A DNA stretch of 64,000 bases from Aricia agestis. Taxonomy: Eukaryota; Arthropoda; Insecta; Lepidoptera; Lycaenidae. Below, in pieces: positions 56,127-64,000 of this stretch. The notes under the pieces were generated by a model. The model made no database searches and was not told where the DNA came from. It saw nothing but the letters and a program-made list of their open reading frames with translations. Made by a program: the position numbers and the translations under genes. How positions within the stretch are numbered: the stretch's first letter is position 1; each line of letters starts with the position of its first letter. Where the stretch lies: the NCBI RefSeq assembly GCF_905147365.1, contig NC_056428.1, positions 38,235,001 through 38,299,000 on the forward strand, read 5' to 3'.

Positions 56127-56506
56127 TAATGAAGTATTTGATAGAATATGCAGGGCAGAATATGACAATAATTGAATCACTGAGTATGGCCGATCGTGTC
56201 AATGAACCTGTCAGGTATTAAATATCACGTAAATAACAACTATACCAAAAAGTACATCACGAATCGTTTGACGTCATTGTAGAACAGTTATAATTTATAA
56301 GTTTGCTTTTTCAGTATACCAAATTATTTTTAAGTGGTAAAAGAGAAACACTGGATAAAAATATTTTATGCCCTTGGCTAGAACTCAAATAGCAAACTTA
56401 ATAAAATTTGGCACTAACAATAATTATACTTAAGTATAGATATTCAAAAATATAATATATTTATATAGGACATAATATCACAAGTCACTCAAGCTGGGTG
56501 GAGTTT

Positions 56507-57557
56507 CTAGGGTGTTAAAGAGATATCGTTCTGTGTCGAATCTAGGACTTTATCGTTCCTGTCTTTTATAGCCATTTTTATGTTGTAGTCTTTTATGCGT
56601 TCGGTTGACACCTCCGTGGCTCTTTTTATGAAGCTTGCTACAGCGTCTCCATCAGTGTCAGTGTAATAGACACAGGTGTTAGTGTGCCGGGATATAGCTA
56701 CAACTCCATGAGGAACGCTGTCATGGATTGCCAGCTTTCGGGACTTGGTCTGTATGATGATCACCGAAGGACTCGTTAATCCCTGAGCTTCATGGATTGT
56801 GAGGACGCGAGAGTCCGTTCCCGATCCATAGCCTGTATTAGTGAGGGCTGCTTTCTCCTCTTGTGTGTGGACAAGATACAGGGTATTTAGATCGGTTTTA
56901 GGTATTCTCGCTCCTGTATACTTCATTAGCTTTAGGGACCGCACAATTTCCTTCGATGAATAGATGTTATTATAGACCATGCTTAAGGCGTATGCCACAT
57001 CCATAGGGCTCCTGTGTGTACAAGACAACTCCTGGGTGATGCTGGTTACCAGGTTTGGACGAGTGTAATTAAGTTTAAAGAGGTTTTCACGCTATATAAA
57101 CGGAAGTTGGTTAATATCTGCAATGAGGATGACATCGTTGGCGCCTGTTAACTGATTCGCCATGACGATTCAGCCGAAATGGTTCATGAGGGCCTCGTCA
57201 ACTATCAACCTTTTGTAGGTTCCTTTTGTCCCATTTACCAGCAAAGAGGCCATGGTACGAACTTTATCTTTAACTTTGTTGCCAGTTCGTAGCGATAGCC
57301 TTTGCTTTAGATCCTCGGCTGCTTCGATTGTCGTTGTTATTATAACGTCTGTTTCCTCATTGAAGTTATTAATGATCCAAGTTGTCTTTCCACACCCAGG
57401 AACCCCATTGACCCACGAGTAGTTGATAGGTTTCGCGAATATGTCCCAGCCCATGCTGGATTCGGGGTCCCCAGATAGGACTTCTGCCATTTCTAGTATC
57501 CTGCGTAAGGTAGGGTTTCCGAGTGATATACGAATTTCCGACTTTTTGCGGCAATTG
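56507..57557 (-). pseudogene. Endogenous viral element: alphavirus-like superfamily 1 RNA helicase fragment
   Basis: One reading frame runs through this block, broken by in-frame TGA (57172-57170) and TAG (57094-57092). It carries superfamily 1 helicase motifs in order. Walker A is GVPGCGKTT (about 57406-57380). Motif II is VDEA (about 57200). Next is an ADINQLP segment typical of motif III of viral helicases. Then come TIHEAQGLTSPS (motif V-like) and VAISRHT (motif VI-like). This arrangement is characteristic of helicases of plus-strand RNA viruses of the alphavirus-like group, including the virga- and negev-like viruses of insects; the exact lineage is not determined. No methyltransferase or polymerase domain is visible beside it. 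It lies in intron 1 of E78, in the sense orientation of that gene. Two stops in an otherwise intact frame suggest a moderately old, non-functional insertion. Confidence 0.85.
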
Positions 57558-57579
57558 TCTATTTAGTTCCATAAAAGTT

Positions 57580-59800
57580 ATAAATGTTTAGTAACATAGG
57601 TCATAGAAGACTCATACGGTACGGTCTCATACTCATTGTTATATTTAGTCTCCAAATATACACCAATTTGCCAGAAAAATACGAAAACAATTTGTTATAT
57701 AAATTAAATAATTCTAATGATATAATCAATCATAGTGTTCTTCCAATTAAATTACCCGTCGCATTATTCGTATTATGTAATTGTAGCAGCGAAAGTACGA
57801 AACTTATCAGACGTTTATCTGAGCTGTAACTGTACTTGTGACTCATCGGATCACCTTGGAAACGTTGATTGTAACTTGTACTGTTATTTTGTAGTGATAT
57901 TACTTGAGTTTGAAACTTTAAAACTATTTAATAATATGATATCTTTAGATTAAATTTGGCATTTCATTATGGTAAGAACAAACTAAATAATATTATAATA
58001 AAAATATAATATATATTCATAGATATCTAATTATTATTATGGATATAATATTTTTATTGGTTATGGGTTTAGGGGATTAGAAAACTCCTTTAGCGGCGGT
58101 ATACATATTAAAATTTGTTATCCTAGTCGGTCAGAGTACTCGGAGTATACACTGGCGCGGCGTAGTTACTAGTTTGGGATCGTATTATCCCTCTCTTTTT
58201 CTACCACGCGGCGATAACCTATAATATGCCCATTTTGTTGTTGCTTTTCGATTCTTCTGGCCCTTCCGCAGTGGAACTTGTTGAAAAGCAGGACCTTACT
58301 GACTTCGCAGTCTGTCATCGGGCTGTATCTCAACCACGATAGCTAGTTATTTTTTTATTATTTTAAGACAAACATTGTATGACCATAAATAAGTATATAT
58401 TTTATAGTATCTGTATAGGCAAGAAGATGTATATTGTATTCTCGCATAGGTTTAGTTATTCAGGATCTTTGAACTTGCACTGAATGCATCCATGGCCGAA
58501 CATTTTAATTTCTTATTCACTTGAATTGCGATGCGGCATGAAATTCACTTTTTCATTTGGAAACCAATAACGGATTGGTACACGGTTTGTGTTAACTACC
58601 AGTGTTTCACGGCCTTGTTTGTACACGGGGTGTACAAACACATGGAGTTCAGTGATATAAAATTTCCCGGAAAAACTGTTTCAAACGTGAAAATGAACTT
58701 TTTTGAAACAAACTGAAACGAGCTCGAAACTACGCAATAACTGTAGGGACAAAGGGTAAAGGATAGGTGATCACTGATCCGTAAATCCAGTACGTGACTT
58801 TTTTTTTAGTATTTTTTTTAGTGTATTTTTAATTGGAATATAGACAGAATAAACTCACATACTGGATCGCATACAAAAATAGAATAATTTCTAGCTAAAG
58901 GCCGAGCTTTGTGAGGGCTCGCGAAGTCACACCTTGACTGACTGATGATAACACATCTACATATAAATAAAAATTACTATGTTAAAGCACAAATCAATAG
59001 GCGTGATAGTTTTTTCGTAAAGTGTACCACAGAATGTTCAGGTTGTGAGATATACTAGGGCTCGCTTCGCTCGCCTGATTATTAATAGCGTCTTTGGGAT
59101 TAAAACAACACCGTCATAAAATAACACCGTGTTCTTGTACCTACATCACATTCGGTTTTACTTGCCACAATATTAGCATAAAAAACGCTATAAATATAAA
59201 TGTTTAAACGTTGTGCCTAAATATCTATTTCCGTTCACAAAACCAGAGGAAAATTTCTAAATTTAGAATAACCATACAAATCCATTTACCAAATAAAATC
59301 CAAAATGGCTGTTACATGATCGTGCGTCACTTGAACATTACCATACACCCGAATACCCAAACGTCTGAGTACTGTACCTACTTGGCGATGCCTAAAGGTG
59401 GGTAAGATAAGGTAGGATTTAAACAGGTAGGTAGAGTAGTTATAGAATCGAGAGCGAATAATCTTTGAAGATACAAGACAGGGGGTCCTCAGCTTTTTTA
59501 ACACGGATGTACCCTGAGTGAGTGTACTACCCCATAAAATTTTACTCACTTTAGTGCAATATAGACTGAAATTTTAAAAATATATAAACAGAACATATTA
59601 GTATGTTATAGCAACATATTCGCCAAGTACGAACGCGCCTTCAAAAACATATGTTTGAAAAAAACTGCACAGAATTTCTATTGTTTATCATTTTGGGCGG
59701 ATGAATAATTCAGATTCCGCCTTCATATTGGCATAGACGCGTGTGATGATTATCATATTATGGTAAACGCTTATCGGGACTGAATACATGTTCCATTTCA
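57580..59800. other. No gene recognised (intron 1, upstream of the viral element)
   Basis: No cellular or viral domain can be read in any frame. An AT-rich inverted repeat lies at about 57999-58057, and repeat-like GGGCTCGCGAAGTC / GGGCTCGCTTCGCTCGCC motifs at 58914-59075. Confidence 0.5.
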
Positions 59801-59896
59801 ATGCCTATAGTGTAGGCCAAGTTTACAATTTGGCCTACACCCAATTGTTTGATGTGTCACTTTCTTTACAGAGTATATTTTTTATTCAGCTCACTA

Positions 59897-60034
59897 ATCT
59901 ATATAAATAAAAATGAATTCTTAATTTTGTTAGTCTCGCTATAACTCAAGAATGGCTAAACCGTTTTTCCTGATTTTAGTCTCAAATTAATCGTGGAAGT
60001 CAGGTTCAAACACGAAGTTCACCGGGCATCTAGT
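59897..60034 (+). mobile_element. Short Helitron-like copy
   Basis: It begins AATCTATATAAATAAAAATG and contains GTCTCGCTATAACTCAAGAA, and ends ACGAAGTTCACCGGGCATCT-AGT. A second fragment of similar type is at 40177-40290 (CTCGCTAACACTCGAG, GTGGAAGTCCAGG). Directly after it (60035-60200) lies another eroded fragment of the 4314 type. Confidence 0.5.
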
Positions 60035-60762
60035 ATTTTATATATAAATGCGTATTATTGTCTGTCGGTCTGTTTTTTGTTTATCGCTTTACGTCTGAAC
60101 CGATTTAGAAAAAATAGAGATACTATGAGGGACAAACACATAGAATAGTTTATGTTCCGGAAAAATGTACGAATCCCGTTAGTCAATAAAGTAAAAAAAT
60201 AAATCTGTCAATAAAAGGGAAAAATATCTCATAATAGGGAGACATTTACCGATTATTATAATTTAATTAAATGAAAACATGACAGAACATGAATGCCAGT
60301 TGTATCAAACCGCCATTAATTAATGTTAAATAATCATTCAACATCTCTCAGTACGGCTGTAAATGTCATTTGATCAATGGAAGTTATCATCTTTGATGTT
60401 TTATGAATGTATGGATGTACTATATAATATATATACCTCCTTTCTATCCTATGACAGCTGTGCAATAAATACTAGGAAATCTAGACAACAACTAAGTCTA
60501 GAATGTATTCAGTTCCAGTTGTGTCGTGCACGAATAGCAGGGCAATTTATAATATTGATACGAAGGATACTTCGATATAGGATATTGCCGTGATTGTGAT
60601 TTTGATGTAAAGCTAATTTAATTAATCTCTACTATAAATTAAATTGAAGATTTATCAGTCAAAATAATTTAAAATGATAACTCCGAAAATTTCCAGCAGT
60701 GAACGAGCTGATGATGATGAATGCCAAGAACACCTTCGATCATGTCAGTTTTAAAACACTTA

Positions 60763-61400
60763 CACCCGGTTTCTGAAAGGCTGATCAACACTAAAATTAA
60801 CTAATCGCCTGTTAAATCTCTTGTCAAGTAATAATTGGGTTGCTAGAAGAGCAGTTAGTTAGTTTAATTTGATCAGCGCGTCAGTTGACGGTAGCTGTTC
60901 AATTTGACTCGAGAATGATATGTCAACCGCCATTTTGGGTTTCCGAAACGCTTGCCATAAGCTGTGTCAACTAATCGGTAATTGTGGGTGAATTAATTTA
61001 TGAATTCAATTGTTTTTTTTATGTGAATCTACATTTTCTCTTTGAAACTACGTTACTATAAGGTTCGTAAACACATTTATTATGAAGTTTTAATAAAAAT
61101 TCGTAAGAAATACGTCGATTATGCAAAGAAACTGTTTATTTGCAGTACTCGTTTTATTTGCAAAAATGTATATTATAATCAATTCTATAATGAAGAAGAA
61201 TTTAGGATTCGATATCGTCTGAAAAATTGAAATTCGGAATTCTGACAAATGAACGAAAATAAACAAATCGCATGTCAAATCAAAATGATCACAGATTACT
61301 TAATTTTCGTCTGATCTAAAGATAGAAGATATGAAAAGATGCTAAATTAACAGCAGTGTTAGTTGATCAGCGATTTGACAGACCTTTCAGAAACCGGGGG
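60763..61400. mobile_element. 638-bp MITE (CACCCGGTTTCTGAAAGG family), short copy
   Basis: The same ends as 32483-33372, with long shared interior blocks such as CAGCGCGTCAGTTGACGGTA-GCTG and GGATTCGATATCGTCTGAAA. The open frames inside it are shared by chance with the other copy and have no recognisable product. Confidence 0.75.
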
Positions 61401-62366
61401 TAACTGCCGCACTTAGAGTGGAACATTAATTAGTTAAATCTAATTAATTCAAAATTTTGACATAAGCCCCATACATTATCTCTCAAACACTTCATTAAAT
61501 TGAAGGTTAATCATAATTAAATGTCTCTGAGTACGGCGGTTAGACTTTATTAAGATTAGCCCACCCGTTATGATGGTATAATGTTACGGATAGACACAGG
61601 CAGACAGATAGACAGACATGTCAAACTTATGAAATATCATCCCCTCTCCGTTTTTGTCAGGGTTAAAAAAAGGTAGATAAGTCGGTATAGTAAGTAAGAT
61701 AGTAATAAACTGGTAAATTCACTAATTTTTAACATAAAAAACATGGTTATTGTACAGAAAAGCTAAATAACAAATTGTTACACACAACTGGAGGACGCTT
61801 TATTTTTTAAAATTTTGAAGCTTGTCTTTATTTGGAAATTATATTATTTCTTTATGATTATTTGCCTTTATGTTTTCAATACAATTTTTATTTTCATAGG
61901 ACACTTCGCTTGCGAAATTATTATTAGTCTATATTTTACTGAAAATCGAGGCTTAGAAAGGACTATTAAACTTTTTTTAATGTACGTTACGCAAAGCAAA
62001 ACAATTTATAAAAATGTGTGTGTGTAAATTCTAAAATTAAATCACCTTTTGTAAAATTTAAAACACCTGTTTAAAATAATAAAAGTTAAAAGTTTTTCGT
62101 AGACTCATCGTAGAGTGGCGTAGACGCTAAGTCACGCATACAAAAGACTTCAACGATCCTAATTAAAACCCTATTATGTGACAACTTGCTACGAGTTTAT
62201 CGATTTCGCTGGAATCCTTACAAACATACTGTTATTGAAGTTTCAACGCAATAGAAGATACAACTTATAAAAAAATCGTCTGAAAAATAAAGAAATTTTG
62301 TTATGCTTTCACAAAATTTTCGGTACTTTTTCCCCTTACACTAAAACTTTATCAAACACAACACAC

Positions 62367-62475
62367 CTTGTTTCGGCTGAGTTTTCTTGTCGTAGAATGT
62401 GAGGGCGAAGTCTGAGTCGATCAGGGGTTGCGATGCGCGAACGCACGGAGCGGGCAGTCCGCTCCATACGTCCAT
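62367..62475 (-). CDS. E78: E78 coding exon 1 (N-terminus, residues 1-36)
   Basis: This exon starts MDVWSGLPAPCV and ends ...KKTQPKQ, leaving one base (G) for the next codon. The donor reads CAAG|GTGTGT at 62366-62361. The phase (1) matches the two-base lead of the exon ending at 19520, and the joined codon is GAT (Asp37). The chosen ATG at 62475 has A at -3 and G at +4. The frame stays open upstream to an in-frame ATG at 62634, but that lies upstream of the predicted transcription start. The peptide has no domain I recognise; it would be the short A/B region. The join to exon 2, 42.8 kb away, is inferred from phase, splice sites and orientation. A cDNA or RNA-seq read across 62367/19520 would settle it. 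Confidence 0.78.
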
Positions 62476-62486
62476 ATTACGAGCAT
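62421..62486 (-). other. Upstream ORF overlapping the E78 start codon
   Basis: An ATG at 62486, at +35 of the predicted transcript, opens a 21-codon frame beginning MLVIWTYGADC and ending in TGA at 62421. It starts 11 nt before the E78 ATG in a different frame and runs past it. Scanning ribosomes that start here would skip the main start, so it could lower translation. Its context is GAC ATG C, weaker at +4 than the main ATG. A regulatory role is inference only. Confidence 0.45.
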
Positions 62487-62523
62487 GTCGTCCGCACCGA
62501 CTCGCGTCTCGGCGCGCACTGAG
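62486..62523 (-). promoter_or_regulatory. E78: Putative E78 core promoter: initiator plus DPE
   Basis: On the minus strand an arthropod-type initiator, TCAGTG, spans 62522-62517, with its A at 62520 as predicted +1. At exactly +28 to +32 (62493-62489) the sequence is GGACG, which fits the DPE consensus RGWYV; +24 is also G. I see no TATA box near -30. This gives a 45-nt leader to the ATG at 62475. The motifs and spacing are seen directly; use as a start site is inferred, and CAGE or 5' RACE would test it. Confidence 0.55.
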
Positions 62524-62664
62524 CTTTCGTTGTGCGCACGCGCATGGACTTTGGGAAGATTTTTCTTTGTTCGGGAATATCGTATGATACGGGAATAAAG
62601 TGCAATTTCTTTTTGTTAGAGAAATACAAAACAATAATTAAAATTGCAAGTTATCATCATAATT

Positions 62665-62714
62665 TGCCTCAGACTTCTGACTTGAGAGGTCTCTCAAGTC
62701 GGAAGTCTGAGGCA
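62665..62714. repeat. 23-bp hairpin upstream of the E78 promoter
   Basis: TGCCTCAGACTTCTGACTTG-AGA (62665-62687) and its reverse complement with one mismatch (62692-62714), with a 4-nt loop. It lies about 145-195 bp upstream of the predicted start site. Confidence 0.85.
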
Positions 62715-64000
62715 GTTAGGAACGCGAATATTGAATATTTGATTTAGCAACCTCCGATCTCTACTTTCCGTTTCGTGGATATTAGCAAAAATCATTTAAA
62801 AAAAAAACATATTTTACTCACTCAGAATAATTCAGAACATAATATTTTAAATGTTATAGTGCATAATAATTTGCTAATATTTCGTGAGATTTGAAAAAGA
62901 AGGGTTTAAAATCTCAGAATGTCTTAACAAGGGGGTTAGGAATTAAAAAAATAGTATGTAATTTATGTACGGCCCCTTGGGTACACTTGTATATTGTTCC
63001 GACGTCTCGCCACGTCCGTCTCGTCCATTCATGCAATTGATATTCTGCGACATAACATTGGCTTTACTGAAAAAAACGGTACAAGTCCGGAAAATTTTAT
63101 TATATTATAAGTTCGACTTAAGTATTTTTTTTTTAAATAAAGGACCAACGAGCAAACGGGTCACCTGATGGAAAGAAACTAAGGATAGTCCTATATCGTA
63201 AAGAAGTTTGCATAAACCTTTATGGGTTGCTGTTACATAAGGTACTAGAAAAGTTGTTGATTTAGGTGCTTTCTAATTACAACAATTTATATTAAAATTT
63301 AAATTATATAATATCGTATATCTTTTAGGAAAGCGGTCAAAAAGTTGAACAAAATATTTACTTCTAAGTATTTTTTAGGAAAATGCAATTGGTTATTGGT
63401 ATAAAAATCAAAATAGCATACATACAAATTTCAAAAACAGTATACTGAATAAAATTACATTGGATCAAATACATTGTTGCCCATATTTCAAGTGATGATT
63501 TATCGATTCTGAAAACTTTATGAATTCCATTACCAACCACTGACGTACCCACGGTTTGTCTCAACGTGAGGCTGACAATAAAAAGTAAGGGTTATGCAAA
63601 TAATAACGGTGTGTACCTGAACACTGACTGGATGAACCTTCAAAACACAAAAATATCCTCGATTTGTAATTCTTATAGGTACGTGACGCGCGTCCGAATT
63701 TGTTTTCAGCGAATATTCTTTAAGTGCTTCGCTTATATAAATTTTAGTGTGCAGTGGCATTACCTCTAAAACTTCATTTCTATCGGCTTCCAATACCTAT
63801 TACATTTTGAAGATTCCATATCTCTACCGACTTATTCAAGGTAAAGTTTCTCTCTAAAGAAGATATATCAGTGCAGCAGGCTTGCTTGCTGCGTTTGCTG
63901 AGCTGGGGTCAATTTTTAGCATCATACAGCATTATTGTACCTAGTGTAACAATATTATCGTCTAACTGTACCACTGACTAAATATTATTATGTATTATGT
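62715..64000. other. Upstream flank of E78
   Basis: No second gene is visible. I found no palindromic ecdysone response element (RGGTCA-N-TGACCY) close to the predicted start; single GGGTCA half-sites near 63158 (inside a retroposon fragment) and 63905 are not evidence. Confidence 0.45.
63126..63177 (-). mobile_element. Short 3' fragment of the same retroposon
   Basis: A T-rich run is followed by GAGCAAACGGGTCACCTGAT and GGAAAG, the reverse complement of the family's last ~45 bp. It lies upstream of the E78 promoter. Confidence 0.6.

Noticed and set aside
61042..61278. 62-codon ORFs on both strands
   Set aside because: They are inside the 60763 MITE, with no recognisable product.
62476..62634. 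Longer E78 N-terminus starting at the in-frame ATG at 62634
   Set aside because: It lies upstream of the Inr/DPE start site, and the added residues look like GC-rich leader translation; cannot be excluded without cDNA.
63120..63180. GGGTCA as an ecdysone response element upstream of E78
   Set aside because: It is part of a retroposon 3' fragment and only a half-site.

Overview
The window is eukaryotic genomic DNA, AT-rich and intron-rich, and almost certainly from a moth or butterfly. It carries one nuclear-receptor gene of insect type. The rest is dense with repeat families that look lepidopteran: Helitron-like elements ending in CTAGT, a tRNA-derived SINE, retroposon tails reading towards ...TTTCATAAAAAA, interspersed repeats with GTTCCG ends, and many short palindromic MITEs. 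Repeat families are named here from recognition, not from a database search.

The only cellular gene I can support is on the minus strand and fills most of the window: the ecdysone-inducible nuclear receptor E78 (Eip78C, NR1E). I find eight coding exons: 62475-62367, 19520-19411, 17693-17552, 15255-14995, 13118-12943, 10054-9941, 9480-9301 and 8320-8084. All seven junctions have GT/AG ends and matching phases, and the joined frame is open for 442 codons. It includes both zinc fingers, the hinge, the ligand-binding domain and an AF-2 helix. The first intron is about 42.8 kb. Upstream of exon 1 there is a good initiator plus DPE core promoter, and a short upstream ORF overlaps the start codon. 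Just inside intron 2 lies a degenerate tandem copy of the first-zinc-finger exon.

Layout in plus coordinates: 1-8083 is the 3' flank, with scattered repeats. 8084-19520 holds exons 8 to 2, with MITEs, a Helitron carrying 174-bp tandem repeats and GTTCCG repeats in the introns. 19521-62366 is intron 1, packed with nested transposons: a decayed mariner, a mariner remnant, hAT-like and TTA/TAA-flanked MITEs, a broken LINE reverse-transcriptase fragment, SINEs and a (TA)n tract. It also contains an endogenous viral element (about 56507-57557, minus) encoding part of an alphavirus-like superfamily 1 helicase with two in-frame stops. 62367-62520 is exon 1 and its promoter, and 62521-64000 is the upstream flank.

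Nothing here forms a multi-gene system. The most notable observations are the duplicated DNA-binding-domain exon, the helicase fossil lying in sense orientation in the receptor's intron, transposons nested up to three deep, and several repeat copies with local inverted duplications that look like template-switch mutations. Most remaining open reading frames are short and are shadows or low-complexity artefacts.
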